A stretch of DNA of 64,000 nt from Argyresthia goedartella (taxonomy: Eukaryota; Arthropoda; Insecta; Lepidoptera; Argyresthiidae). The stretch is taken from NCBI GenBank assembly GCA_949825045.1, contig OX463814.1:29282383-29346382 (forward strand). Direction: 5' to 3'. Shown in pieces: positions 32,586 to 43,372 of this stretch; the first letter of the stretch is position 1, and each line of letters opens with the position of its first letter. Under the pieces are notes generated by a model, which searched no databases, was not told the DNA's origin, and was given only the letters and a program-made list of their open reading frames with translations. The position numbers were made by a program, and so were the translations under genes.

Positions 32586-33551
32586 AAAGGAAGAGTCTCC
32601 AAATCAGTTGTGTATTAACTCATCGACAGAGGTTTATTCTGTCATGCAACCAAATACTGGTAAACTACGCCAAACAAGCGACGACCAACAATGCTGCCTC
32701 AGAATTCTGCTTATACCCATATTCGCACAGACGCTCGATACAGAAACAATATTCTCTTAATATGCTGCAAGAAGGTCGACTCATTACAAACCCGGGTACA
32801 ACACAACTAATCTAAAAATATTCTGGTGGTGCTTTGAGATGAGGAGAGGCTTAGCGTCAAGGGACATAAAAAACTATAACAACTTTTTGGGTTGAGACAA
32901 GCCTTTCTCTAGGAAACGTACTATTCTGAAAATAAATGATTTAGCCATTTTATTTCATTCAGACGTTAAAGAAATGAGCTAAGGGAAACATTGCTAAGCT
33001 GGCGTATTTGAACCTGAAATAAACAATCATGCTTATATATAACAGAATCTTGCCCAGAGTCTCCGGATGAACAAGTATATACATGCGTATTACAGGTATA
33101 CGTAAGTACATATAGGTATATATATTGTGATATATGAACACATGTACATTGTAACACACGGTAACAGGAAGTTGTGGGGATCACCTGCAAAGCCGGACGC
33201 GCGTCTGCTTCTGGTTTTGACTTTGATTTCGCTTCATGAATATTTCATAAGGCAGGCGCGCCGCCGAAATGGCATAGGTTACATATTTAGAGGGACTGTT
33301 TCATGGCATCTCTGCCATGAAACAACTGCAGTTATGAAAAAATTTACCAATAAGTGATTGATAGATCGTCGCTTGTGTGAGCAGACTTAAGTAGTAACGT
33401 AATATTTTAGATTTTAGTTACAGGTAGGTCCCAAGAACACTCGTTTATATCCAGTAAAATATCTGCTTGTTAATACAAGCAGATAATTGTATAATTACAA
33501 TCACAAACTTTTCTTTATAGAGTATTCCATTAGCCTGTTTAGATAATTGTT
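32586..33551. other. Unassigned sequence with one perfect small hairpin
   Basis: TGTTTCATGGCA (33297-33308), loop TCTC, and TGCCATGAAACA (33313-33324) form a perfect 12-bp stem. No gene was recognised. Confidence 0.4.
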
Positions 33552-33847
33552 GACGACCTCTGTGGCGCTGTGTTTGTGGCTCTGCCTACCATGCGAGAGG
33601 TCCCGGGTATTCGATCCCCGGCTGGCGATAAAATAAAAAATCCCGTGTGATGTCGCTGTTTCTGGTTCCTACGACACAGGGTATCCTGGTGTGAGGCCAG
33701 AAGCAATTAATACGCCTGTATATAAATGTTGTAAAATTTTAAATGTTTAGATAATTTTACATATTAATACTTATCTGAATGGTGGGCTTCGAACCGAGGA
33801 AGCCTTTGCCCAGAAGCCAGGAACACCGTGGAGGCTAAATAAAAAAT
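33552..33847 (+). mobile_element. tRNA-derived SINE, second family
   Basis: The head GACCTCTGTGGCGCTGTG carries an A-box-like motif, and CCGGGTATTCGATCCCCGG at about 33603-33621 is a B box with one extra base, both from a tRNA-like RNA polymerase III promoter. The body includes TCCCGTGTGATGTCGCTG and GCCAGAAGC. The 3' end runs to GGCTAAATAAAAAATTAA. The sequence differs from the SINE at 18469, 49480 and 57632. It is not a tRNA gene because the flanks do not pair as an acceptor stem. Confidence 0.7.
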
Positions 33848-35261
33848 TAAACTGATTATATATTCATCTCACTACCAACTCATTAAATGCACTCGTAAAG
33901 AAAGTATTTTACCAACCAAAATAGGGATTACAGGTAATTGCCATTTTGAACGAGCTGTTTTCAGGATTTAACACTTGATTCAATAACGGCGCAATAAAAT
34001 GGGATGCATAATGACTTTATTCTTCCTGATGATTTATCATCAACTGTAGAAGAGCCTCGGTTGAATGAGCTCAACTCAAATAGCGGTATAATTTTGAAAC
34101 CCACTGAGCTGAAAGTTGATACCGATTTCATGTTTTTTATACAAAACGGTATTAATATTTTGTTTCCAAAGTTCTTCAGAGGCAATTTAGTAAAGCATCT
34201 CTTTGTTGAAAATAATATCCCCCATAACTACAATTTGTGGGCAATTCGAATAAATACAGAAATGGAATTTGATTACAGTGATCGAGTACTCAGTTGAATG
34301 TCTATACAACCAGCAAAAAGTTGTCCTAGACCTAAATGATTTCTGGCGTATGGAATAATTAGTTCAACATGCGCTGTAAATGTCGGTGAAATTTCAGAAT
34401 TCATCAGTTTACAGTTTTGGAGTTATTAATGAAAAACAGTATTGCTACTAACTTTGCACTGACTGACCGAACCAAAAAGGTATGAAAAAAGCGGCCGCAT
34501 GGTACAGGATAATGACTTTTATCTTAAGCCGCATAACACAAACCTGGGTACAGTACACTTGCGTGCACTACACAATGGATCAGACAGGTACATTTTTGAC
34601 TTTAAACATTTAATTCGGAAAAATGGATTTGTACAGCAAACACAAGAAGCAGGTATATAATTCATAATTGACCAAACAAGACGTCCAAAATATCATAGAA
34701 AAAAAAAGGCTCGCGCAGGGAAGGTTCCGTACAAATCTTTTTTTTTTTGTTAAGGGACAACAAATTTATATTTTTCCTTTACTTTTGCTATATGACCTTG
34801 CTTTGTGCGAAATTTTATGATTTAATCTCTCAAAAATTGAGGGCGGTTAGGACGGGCCGCGATTTTAAACCTTATGTAATGCTAATAAAATTTAAAATGT
34901 ATAACGGAAAAGTGGCGTTATCTATTCTTTCTATAGGTTTTATTCCTTTGCGAGTATCGAGCAAAATTCTGCAAGCGGTATATTTTGATTGCGTTGAACT
35001 AAAAAGTCTCAATAGACGGACAAACAGACGGACCGTTTTAAGTTTTAATGAAAACCTATATTACCTCATTTTTCAGAATTTTTGGGATGAGGTGTTCGTT
35101 GTTCTTTCTTACATAATTTTTTTACAAAGCATTTCAGAATGATGAAAATAGAAATTTTGATCCTCACAACAAACTCTTTTATTTGAAAAGTCACACTGAC
35201 AGTTTATTTTTATTTTTTATTAACTGATTTTCTTCCTATTTATTATATCCCTCTCTCCTGT
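33848..35261. other. Mostly unassigned; contains a likely repeat fragment
   Basis: 34690-35060 has GGAAGGTTCCGTAC near its start and AGACGGACAAACAGACGGACC near its end, features of common lepidopteran repeats. The 131-codon frame over it (34747-35142) is Phe/Leu/Ile-rich and looks like a by-product. 33961-34300 has two opposed open frames with no domain. Confidence 0.35.
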
Positions 35262-35690
35262 TTAAACGATACATTTCTTATTATTTTTTCTGTAATATCT
35301 ACTCAATCTATCTTTCCAGCCTCCTACACCCACTGATGAGTAAAGAAAGACCTCCTCTTTATTACGCCATTTATTGCGATCCTGGGCCAACCTTATCCAC
35401 TGCGGCGCGGCAGTTTTAGCGATGTCATCCGACCATCGAGCATGTGGTCTGCCTCTCGGTCTATGCGCTTCCCTTGGCCACCATTCCGACACCGCCTTAG
35501 TCCATCTGCCATCTTCCCTCCTAGCCAAGTGTCCTGCCCATCTCCACTTTAACCTTGCGATTCGCATACCCACATCTACCACCTTGGTGCGATACAAATC
35601 AGCACGAATATATTTATAAACACACAGGGAACTTAACCTAGACACGAATACAGGGGGATTCAAACGAAGCACTACAACACTGTCACTAAG
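35262..35690 (-). pseudogene. RTE-type LINE, C-terminal end
   Basis: The minus strand encodes RTKVVDVGMRIARLKWRWAG, HLARREDGRWTKAVSEW, RPRGRPHARWSDDIAK and WIRLAQDRNKWR, the C-terminal domain of the endonuclease-RT protein of insect RTE elements. The same domain occurs at 56100-56380 and a related one at 58342-58700. No RT core is present, so this is a 5'-truncated insertion. The frame ends VGVGGWKDRLSRYYRKN, which probably reads into the 3' tail. Confidence 0.75.
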
Positions 35691-35837
35691 AAAACCTACG
35701 AACGTCGCACGCTGAAGCTAGGGGAGTTGAACAGGCTCGCACGGGCACAGCTTCCAGCGGCGTCGTCGAAGGTCTCGGTCGAACTGAACGGAATAAATAA
35801 CAATAGTCGAAATATAAAGTTGCTGGGCCTTCTTCTT

Positions 35838-36640
35838 CATTATCTTTTCACGCACCCTTTCTGGGGCGTGGGGAGTCGGGGTCAGGTCGACGGACCTCTT
35901 CCCGAAGAATCGCCTCTGTCCACTCCTGTGGACAGGTCATCGGATGGCCCATGCGGGCGGTGGTCTTCTTGTGGCGCTGGTATGCAGTGGGTGATCGCCG
36001 GCTAGGCAACCAGGTCGCGTGGCAGGCGGCGGCGGTCGGGCGGGCGCGCGTGGTGCGGCGCCAGTTCGGCGATGTGCGGAAGGTGTGATGCATCCGCACG
36101 CGCGAACATGCCCTTCGCCAGCCTCTGGACAAACTGGTCCACGGTTTCCCATCTTAGGTCCCTCTGGATTGTCGCGTTCCTCACGTAGCGGGGGGCGCCG
36201 ACGATGGTACGCAGAGAGAGGTTCTCTTGGGCTCGGAGTCTCCGTTTGTTCGTCTCCGAGCACAGGGAGTACCATGCCGGAGCCGCGTAGGTGAGGCGGG
36301 ATCTCACGTAGGTCTTGTAGATCCCGAGCTTCGCCCTCAGAGGGAGGCTGGAGTCGAAAAGTGGACGCACCTTGGCGCGTGCCACCTTGACCTGGCTGAC
36401 GACGTTGTCAACGTGCTGCTTCATGGTGAGCCGGCGATCAATAGTCACTCCCAGGTATTTCACCTGCGAAGACCACTCGATGTGCTGTCCCTGGAGCTGG
36501 AGCGATGGTGGAAGGAGACTCTGGCCTGTGATGAGCGCCTGCGTTTTCCCAACATTGACGGACAGTCGCCACTTGGCGAGCCAGTCGGGCAAGATGTCCA
36601 GGGTGCGCTGCAGTTTGATGGCAGCGTGCTGGGCCTACGC
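35838..36640 (-). pseudogene. Jockey-type LINE reverse transcriptase, C-terminal part
   Basis: The 196-codon minus-strand frame (36592-36002) starts WLAKWRLSVNVGKTQALI, the thumb region after the YXDD motif. It continues VKYLGVTIDRRLTMKQHVD, LGIYKTYVRSRLTYAAPAW and LRTIVGAPRYVRN, all typical of the C-terminal part of Jockey-clade polymerases. Upstream sequence to 36640 still reads as LINE in another frame. The catalytic palm is missing. The 3' part with a second frame extends to about 35838 (the stretch ending in a basic, Pro-rich tail). Confidence 0.75.
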
Positions 36641-36880
36641 ACACTACAGTAGTATTACAAAAACTTTACAATCGTTTTCTTCTTAATGACTAAGTGCGCA
36701 GGCTTGCTCATAAAACTGCAATGCAGCTGTGCCCTCAAAGGCGCCGACACAAACCTCACCTCACATTATGCCTTTTCGGCAAAAGGAAACAATACTAACA
36801 CAGAAAATCAACAATAGTGGCGAAATATTTACAATAGAATCTTAATGCTAACAAATATAATGACTACGAGCTAAAGGATA

Positions 36881-37021
36881 ATTATGCTCGTTGTTGTATC
36901 GTCCTCTATGATGAGAAAACTCGTGTAGTATCGTCTTGATGCTAGCTTCCGTGCCACATAAGTTTATAAAAAACAAAAATTATTAGATCGCATCCTAACA
37001 TATCAAATCGGAACGCGTCAT
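36881..37021 (+). repeat. DIRS left inverted terminal repeat
   Basis: Starts ATTATGCTCGTTGTTGTATC and ends AACGCGTCAT. It is the inverse of 45364-45505, apart from a distinctive difference near the outer end (CCTCTATGATGAG here, CCGAAGATGATGAG at the right). That difference allows each half of the internal complementary region to be assigned to its own end. Confidence 0.92.
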
Positions 37022-37117
37022 TCGTTTTTTATGTCTACTTTCAGTGCCACGCCAAAAAAAAAATCCCCGAGTGTTTTTTAGTTTTATTACTGAAGTCAAC
37101 ATACAGAACCTGAAAAA

Positions 37118-38375
37118 ATGGGAAAAAGGAAGCATGAAAAAGACCGCAAACGATATGAAAAGAAAATCCGAAGGCTGCAGGAGAAATTAGAAAAAAAAAT
37201 CCGATGCCAATTATGAAAACGGTAAGTAAAGTGAAAGATTCACATGATACCTGTGATTCTTATTGTAACACAATGCAATTAGACCTATCTTTAGGATAGT
37301 TGGTATTGCAATATTGTGTACATGTTTATTTTGTAAAAGTGAAAAATTTGAGAGGTTATAAAGCATGGCTCAATCTTCGGGATTGCGTATGCTTGCTCAA
37401 AGTACACAGCTGTTATGCTGCCAGAGTATCGAGTTGTGTATTAACTGTAACCACATCGGATATACGTACACTATCAAACAAGTCATTGCTCTGTTGCAGA
37501 ACACAGAATGTCTTGGATAGGTATGGTCACAAACTAAAACATTTCTCAACCAATAATCCCTAGTTGCTGTGTCTTTGGGATCCAGAACTACTAAATACAT
37601 AAACTCATATAGGGTATGTATTCTCTAGATACACCTGAGAACACACCGAGCCGCTCTGCAACACCACCACCCAATGGAGAAGTATCAGCACCATCACCCA
37701 ACGGAGAGGTGGAGCTAGTGGAGTTGCCTTTTAGTGAAGAACAAGAGGAGTCAGTGGACCAGGAGATACTCAATGTCCTAGGGGCTATTGCCGCTGAGGA
37801 CAAGAAGACATCATCACTCCACCATGAGCTCGCCGCCAGGTGAAACCCCATTCTTAAAAAGGGTCTGCCCAAGGAGGAACCAATGGATCTGGAATCAAAA
37901 TATGGTGTGTTTGACAATGTGCAGATGGCAGCACCAAAACTGAATCCGGAGGTGAGTGCTGCGGTTCCTGAAGGTGTAAAAAAGCGGGACTATTTAATTG
38001 AAAACCGTCAAAAACTTACTGCAGCTGCACTGGCCAGCTTAGGGACAGGGCTTCAGATCCTTATTCAAGGACTGAATAAGATTGACGCAATTAAAAATCT
38101 CAATGAGTGCTAAAATCATATGTGAGATATTACATGATGATACAAAGAACCGCAGAAACTTAATAACATCAGTAATAAATAAAGAAATGAAGAGCAGCAT
38201 CCTTCAGATGGAAGCAGGTGAATACTTATTCGGTGGAAATATGTCTGAGCAAATCAAGACTGCCAAGGCTGTACAGCGGTCTAGTCAAGACCTGAAAAAT
38301 GTACAAACAATCAAGCCAAAGGAGGGTATGAGTGTTCCAGCTGTTCTCAAGAATAAAAATTTAAACTGGCTTTAA
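37118..38375 (+). pseudogene. DIRS gag, with probable intron and two disruptions
   Basis: ATG 37118 opens a very basic coiled-coil-like start (MGKRKHEKDRKRYEKKIRRL). A run of nine A at 37191-37199 shifts the frame; with one A fewer it would read into ENG or END at 37221. There a strong donor (GTAAGTAAAG, 37222) is followed 407 bp on by TATTCTCTAG (37628), and the joined codon continues exactly into TPENTPSRSATPP and the acidic linker. The next frame stops at TGA 37841-37843, resumes to KKRDYLIENRQKLTAAALAS, then shifts at about 38080 to IICEILHDDTKNRRNLI and ends at 38375. The role is presumed to be structural gag by position; the sequence has no zinc knuckle. Alternatively translation could start at ATG 37616. 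Confidence 0.7.
37222..37628 (+). other. Probable spliceosomal intron in the DIRS gag
   Basis: The donor G|GTAAGT and the acceptor TTCTCTAG|AT fit the consensus, and the two exon frames join in phase (G plus AT gives Asp) if the preceding A run is taken as eight. The 407 bp between contain several stops in the gag frame and no gag-like sequence. Confidence 0.5.
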
Positions 38376-38439
38376 ATTTTTATTCTTTTTTATTTAAATT
38401 TAAAGCTCCAAGCAAGACCAGCCCACAAGCAGAAGCCAT

Positions 38440-39100
38440 ACAACAAGGAGCGGCCACCTCCACGATCCAGACACTAACACAGGTAGGCAGAATAAAATTC
38501 TTCCTCAACAACTGGACGAAGCTCACTAGTGACCCCACTATTTTGAGTTGGGTATCTGGCTACAAGATTCCTTTTATTGAGGTACCTTCTCAGCAAACAG
38601 AACCTTTGAACAACACACTGTCTGTCAAAGAGAAACAGCTGATACAATTTGAAATAGAAAAACTTTTATCAATAAAAGCTATAGAGACCTGTAAACCAGT
38701 AGACAACCAATTCTGTTCATCAGTTTTTCTAGTCGAAAAGCCGAATGGTGACTCAAGATTTATTCTAAATCTGAAAAAACTTAATATCTTTGTTCAAGCA
38801 GAACATTTTAAATTGGAGGATCACCGCACAGTGTGTAAATTGCTGCAAAGAGATTACTTTTTAGGGTCAATTGACCTGAAAGATGCCTACTACATGTGTC
38901 CTATTGACAAACACTATAAAAGATACCTAAGATTCATCCTTGACACAAAATTGTACCAGTTTACTGTTCTTCCTTTTGGTTTATGTACTGCACCATACCT
39001 ATTTACAAAGCTTCTAAAACCAGTCATGTCAGAGCTCAGAAAAGATGGTTTTCTCTCTGTTCAGTACCTTGATGACATTCTTTGTATAGGTAGAACATAG
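38440..39100 (+). pseudogene. DIRS reverse transcriptase domain, ended by a TAG
   Basis: Before the first Met the frame already reads IKFFLNNWTKLTSDPTILSW, the usual opening of DIRS polymerases, so the coding region starts upstream of 38543. RT blocks follow in order: VFLVEKPNGDSRFILNLKKL (near residue 55 of the 185-codon frame), SIDLKDAYYMCPI (first catalytic Asp), FTVLPFGLCTAPYLFTKL, and the catalytic QYLDDILCIG near 39063-39090. The frame stops at TAG 39098-39100 and goes on in the same frame to the RNase H, so a single nonsense change separates the two. The enzyme would copy the element RNA. Confidence 0.88.
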
Positions 39101-40378
39101 CAGGATTGTGTAAATAACATTAATGCCACTAGACTACTTCTAACACAACTAGGATTTGTGATAAATCAAGAAAAATTTATACTCACCCCTAACCAAGAAT
39201 GTAGGTATCTAGGCCTGGTCTTTAACACCAAAGACATGACCATTGGTATAACACAGCAGAAAAGAGAAAACTGCATAAAATTAGTTAAAGACTTATTACA
39301 AAAAGAAAACTTTACTATAAGATTTTTGGCTCAAGTCTTGGGCACCCTGGTGTCAGTTTGTCCTGCCATAAAATATGGCATGCTGTTTACAAAACAACTA
39401 GAACGGCATAAATATCTTTCTCTGTTAAGGTATAATAATAACTATGAAGCTATTATTAACCTGCCGCAGTCTTGTCATGGCGACCTACACTGGTGGCTGA
39501 AGAACCTTACTTTTTCAGTATCCCCAATCAGAAAACATAAATATGTATTGGAAATCTACACAGATGCTTCTAACTCTGGTTGGGGGGCATCATGTAACAA
39601 TATGACAGCAGGGGGGCCCTGGACAGAGCAAGAAGCAAGCTTACATATTAACACTTTAGAATTAAAAGCTGCCCTTTTTGGACTAAAATCTTTTGCAAGA
39701 AATTACAATAACTGCCAAATTTTAATGCGCATCGACAATACTACCGCTATTGCTTATATTAACAGACTAGGGGGTGTACAACATCCACACTTACATACCA
39801 TAGCCAAGGATATATGGCAATGGTGTGAAAAACGTAATCTATGGATCTTTGCTTCATATATTAACACAAAGGATAACATCACTGCTGATTTTGAGTCAAG
39901 GAAGGATACAGGTGACACTGAGTGGGAACTATCAGACCAGTACTTCAGAGCAATAACGTTATCTTTAGGTATCCCTGAAATTGACTTATTTGCCTCCCGA
40001 ACGAACACAAAATGTGACAAATATGTATCCTGGCACCCTGACCCAGATGCATTCAAGATAGATGCATTCACCTTTAGCTGGACTAACATTTTCTTTTATG
40101 CTTTTCCACCCTTTTCGGTGATATTAAAGACCCTAGAAAAAATTGTATCTGACAATGCAATGGGTATAATGGTTGTGCCAAATTGGACAACTCAACCCTG
40201 GTACCCACTGTTCAAAGAATTACTGATTGGTAAACCAATTATTTTTGAACCAAGTAAAGACCTGCTTACTCTGTGTAATTCCAGAACACCACACCAACTT
40301 CACAAGAACCTATCGCTAATGGCAGGGAAATTATCCGCGAGACATTCCAGAACTTACGAATCAGTGACGACGCCGTAG
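39101..40378 (+). CDS. DIRS RT thumb, RNase H and C-terminal region
   Basis: Continues the polymerase in frame after the TAG: CVNNINATRLLLTQLGFVIN, then the listed Met at 39158. The thumb shows RYLGLVFNTKDMTI. RNase H follows with IYTDASNSGWGA, LELKAALFGL and MRIDNTTAIAYIN, giving the acidic residues of the active site, then DNITADFESR. The C-terminal block (PEIDLFASRTNTKCDKYVSW, then FYAFPPFSVI) is a conserved part of DIRS Pol proteins found after the RNase H. The 406-codon frame is open, so only the stop at 39098 harms the Pol. It overlaps no other DIRS gene, and the recombinase frame starts 6 bases later. Confidence 0.88.
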   Translation, partial: QDCVNNINATRLLLTQLGFVINQEKFILTPNQECRYLGLVFNTKDMTIGITQQKRENCIKLVKDLLQKENFTIRFLAQVLGTLVSVCPAIKYGMLFTKQLERHKYLSLLRYNNNYEAIINLPQSCHGDLHWWLKNLTFSVSPIRKHKYVLEIYTDASNSGWGASCNNMTAGGPWTEQEASLHINTLELKAALFGLKSFARNYNNCQILMRIDNTTAIAYINRLGGVQHPHLHTIAKDIWQWCEKRNLWIFASYINTKDNITADFESRKDTGDTEWELSDQYFRAITLSLGIPEIDLFASRTNTKCDKYVSWHPDPDAFKIDAFTFSWTNIFFYAFPPFSVILKTLEKIVSDNAMGIMVVPNWTTQPWYPLFKELLIGKPIIFEPSKDLLTLCNSRTPHQLHKNLSLMAGKLSARHSRTYESVTTP

Positions 40379-40383
40379 ATATA

Positions 40384-40592
40384 ATGTTGGCTTCAATAAG
40401 TAGCAACACACTTAAACAATATATGCCTAGTATCACAGGTTGGTTCCAATATTGTAAGATCCATGGATTTGTACCTAATAGTCCTAGTATAGCTGAAGTT
40501 ATCGCATTCATGACTAGAAAATTTCACGAAGGATTGTCATATGGTAGCCTTAATTCCTTAAGATCGGCCCTGGCATTAGTGATAGGTACTCA
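40384..40592 (+). pseudogene. DIRS tyrosine recombinase, 5' part (split by LINE)
   Basis: The 70 codons from ATG 40384 (MLASISSNTLKQYMPSITGW) are the N-terminal core-binding helices of the recombinase (SLNSLRSALALVIG). The frame is cut at 40592 by the LINE; the few residues after that belong to the LINE tail. The target duplication 40580-40592 repeats at 44277-44289, where the gene resumes. See 44290-44992 for the catalytic half. Confidence 0.85.
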
Positions 40593-40676
40593 ATGTCAAT
40601 GTCAATTGTAAGACGGGCTGGTTTCCGCAACTCGACGACGAAAGCGCCTATTTTGCGTGTGGGTGGGAATGCGACA

Positions 40677-43367
40677 TCATTCGAGCCAACCCAACTCCTC
40701 CAGGAACGCCAGTAGGCCCTTTACGTTACCGACTATCCCTGGAAGGTCCCTCGATTGACCGAGGTGTTTAGCCCTGTAGTCCGCTACTCCTGTGCACTCC
40801 ATGAGGACGTGAGCAGCCGTTTCTTCTGCCTCCAAGCAGGCTCTGCAAAGGGGGCTGTCGGTAACACCTAGGACATATAGATGTTTATTAAAGAAACCAT
40901 GGCCAGTAAGTGCTGCAGTTACCAGTCGCATGCGCGGCCTACTAAGTCGAAGCAAGGTCTTAGCCAGCCTAGCGCTAGGGGACGGCAAGGCCAGCTTAGC
41001 CTGCCTGCACTCCTCATGGTTTGTCCAAAGAGTGGCATGATCATTCCTGGTCGACTCTCTCAGAAATGAGCGTACCATCTTGAAGGGAAGAGGGATGATA
41101 GGTTCGGGACCATACGCTGTCAAGCTAGATCCTTTACGCGCCAACTCATCCGCTGCATCGTTACCTCTTGATCCGCTGTGTCCTTTTATCCATTGAAGGA
41201 TTACGCGGTTGTGTTGACATACCTCCATTAGTCGTTTGTGACACTCGTAGATTAGCCCTGAGTTAATAGTGTTGCTATTTAGGGCTTGCAGGACGGCCAT
41301 GCTATCCAAGAGGATTCGAATGGAGGAATCTCTTACCTTTCTCGATGCTATGGCATTAGCGGCCGAGATGATTCCCATGCATTCAGCTTGAAAGACAGTA
41401 TTATGGGCACCCAGTGGAATGGCTATCTTGATGTTTAGGTCCTCCGAGAAGGTGCCTGAACCAGTGCCTGCTTCAGTTTTTGAACCATCGGTAAAAATTC
41501 TGAGCTCTTTAACGTCGAGCCCCTCAACCCGATGGTCTTCATGTAACTGTATATTGTATTTTTTGTCAAAAACAAATTGTTTAGGGATTCTGTCACTGCA
41601 AGCCATAGAGATGGGAAATTTTTTGTAAACTTCCCCTAGGATGGCGGTGTGTGAGGTCCTGTTTTTCCTCCAAAGTCCTAAGGTGTTGAGTCTCACCGCA
41701 GATGACGCGGCCTCCTGCTTAATATACAGCTGGAGTGGCGGAAGACACAGCATGGCCTCCATTGCTGCTGTTGGAGTAGTTCTCATACTACCTGTGATAG
41801 CCATGCAGGCCAGCCTTTGGAAGCTTTGGAGTTTGCTTACCATTGTGGTTAGTTTGGTCCTGGTCCACCACACCACAGCTCCGTAGCAGACAAGAGGACG
41901 GATCACCGTTACGTACAGCCAAAGAATGATGTTGGGAGAAAGTCCCCACTTTTTCCCCACCATTCTCCGACACTGCCAGAAAGCAATACTCGCCTTCTTT
42001 AGTTTGTTGTCGATGTGGCTACTCCAGTTGAGCTTGCTGTCCAAGGTTATGCCCAGGTACTTCACCTCAGTTGCTAGCTGGAGTTCCGTTCCAAAGAGCT
42101 TAGGTAGGGTATACCTACCAAGAGCCCTATTGTTAGTGAACATGACCATTACCGTTTTTGTTGGGTAAACCGCCAGGTCATATTCTAAACACCAGCGCTC
42201 CACGATGCGAAGAGCTGTTTGTTTAAGGTTGCATACTGTGCTCGCAAATTTACCTGTGATTAGGATTACCAAATCGTCGGCGTATCCTACGGTGTAGTAT
42301 CCATTAGCGTTAAGCTTGGTAATCAGGTCGTTAATGACCAGATTCCACAGAAGCGGGGAGAGCACTCCTCCCTGCGGGCATCCCCGCACTACCTCCGCCG
42401 ATAGGGACTCTCCAGCTAGACGCACGATACGTTTGTTAAGCATGTTTGTGACCCAGTTGTTTACAGCTGTTGACACTCCATGTCTTGTTAGAGATGCACT
42501 TATACTGCTATACTGCGTCTTGTCAAAGGCACCTTCTATATCAATAAAAGTTCCAAGACAGATGCATTTGTTTTGAATCGCCTCTTCAATTGTGGATACA
42601 ACTGCATGGAGAGCCGATTCAGTAGACTTACCCAAACTATATGCATGCTGATTCTTGTGTAAGGGTATATGTTTTAACGCTCCATCTCTCAGGTGTCTCT
42701 CGCACAAACGTTCGAGAGTTTTAAGCAAGAACGAGGTGAGACTAATCGGCCTGAAAGATTTAGCGTTAGTGTAGTCGCTCCTTCCTGGCTTCGGTATGAA
42801 AATTACGTTTACTACTCTCCACCTTTTGGGAACGTATCCGAATCTAAGACATGCTTTCATGATTCGGACCATTATATTGATGACGGGTTCCCCACCCCAC
42901 TGTAGAAGTGCTGGGAAGATTCCATCTGGTCCTGCTGATTTAAAAGGTTTAAAGCTATTAATGGCCCATCTCACCTTGTCAGCAGTGATAATATTATTAG
43001 TTATGTCTAAGTGGTCGACAGCTTCATGGTGAACCTCTTCCGGCCACACAATCTCTTGAATAGTTCTACTTCCGGGAAAGTGAGTTTCCAACAAGAGACT
43101 GTGTGTTTCTGTGGTGGAAGAGGTATATGTTCCATCGGGTTTATTAAGCGACCCTAGCCTGGAGTTGCCTTGTTGAGCTAGTATTTGCCTTACCCGATTT
43201 GCTTGATCAACGGTTTCAATGTCGCTGCAGAATTTCCTCCATGAGTTTCTGCTTTTGAACCGTAGTCGTTTCTTGTACTTGGATTTGGCATCTTTATAGT
43301 TGTCCCAATCCTCATCAGCACTGGTGTTCATCGCCCTGTTTAGCAGTCTTCTGATCTTAGCACGCAT
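40677..43367 (-). CDS. LINE ORF2: reverse transcriptase, RNase H and zinc knuckle
   Basis: 896 codons without a stop. RT motifs: FKSAGPDGIFPALL, FRPISLTSFLLKTLERL, QHAYSLGKSTESAL, TFIDIEGAFDKTQ (catalytic Asp), GCPQGGVLSPLLWNL and the catalytic VGYADDLVIL. The thumb has VKYLGITLDSKLNW. RNase H follows with RIFTDGSKTEAGTG, FQAECMGI, ILLDSMAVLQAL and WIKGHSGSRGNDAADELA, a complete set of active-site residues. Near the end CRACLEAEETAAHVLMEC is a CX2CX8HX4C knuckle. The Met at 43367 is not the true start: the frame is open upstream through PWWGPDLDRM to about 43440, where a one-base shift separates it from the endonuclease. Target-primed reverse transcription is the expected role. Confidence 0.93.
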   Translation of the reverse strand: MRAKIRRLLNRAMNTSADEDWDNYKDAKSKYKKRLRFKSRNSWRKFCSDIETVDQANRVRQILAQQGNSRLGSLNKPDGTYTSSTTETHSLLLETHFPGSRTIQEIVWPEEVHHEAVDHLDITNNIITADKVRWAINSFKPFKSAGPDGIFPALLQWGGEPVINIMVRIMKACLRFGYVPKRWRVVNVIFIPKPGRSDYTNAKSFRPISLTSFLLKTLERLCERHLRDGALKHIPLHKNQHAYSLGKSTESALHAVVSTIEEAIQNKCICLGTFIDIEGAFDKTQYSSISASLTRHGVSTAVNNWVTNMLNKRIVRLAGESLSAEVVRGCPQGGVLSPLLWNLVINDLITKLNANGYYTVGYADDLVILITGKFASTVCNLKQTALRIVERWCLEYDLAVYPTKTVMVMFTNNRALGRYTLPKLFGTELQLATEVKYLGITLDSKLNWSSHIDNKLKKASIAFWQCRRMVGKKWGLSPNIILWLYVTVIRPLVCYGAVVWWTRTKLTTMVSKLQSFQRLACMAITGSMRTTPTAAMEAMLCLPPLQLYIKQEAASSAVRLNTLGLWRKNRTSHTAILGEVYKKFPISMACSDRIPKQFVFDKKYNIQLHEDHRVEGLDVKELRIFTDGSKTEAGTGSGTFSEDLNIKIAIPLGAHNTVFQAECMGIISAANAIASRKVRDSSIRILLDSMAVLQALNSNTINSGLIYECHKRLMEVCQHNRVILQWIKGHSGSRGNDAADELARKGSSLTAYGPEPIIPLPFKMVRSFLRESTRNDHATLWTNHEECRQAKLALPSPSARLAKTLLRLSRPRMRLVTAALTGHGFFNKHLYVLGVTDSPLCRACLEAEETAAHVLMECTGVADYRAKHLGQSRDLPGIVGNVKGLLAFLEELGWLE

Positions 43368-43372
43368 CCTAT

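Noticed and set aside
34747..35142. 131-codon open frame with hydrophobic stretches, possible membrane protein
   Set aside because: It overlaps a sequence that looks like an interspersed repeat (GGTTCCGTAC start, AGACGGAC end), and the hydrophobic content comes from T-rich DNA.
35848..36686. Plus-strand and alternative minus-strand frames around 36 kb
   Set aside because: They are shadows of the GC-rich Jockey-type polymerase frame at 36592-36002.
41419..42905. Several open frames on the plus strand (for example 41419-41628, 42316-42576, 42693-42905)
   Set aside because: They lie antisense to the 896-codon LINE polymerase and have no motifs of their own.
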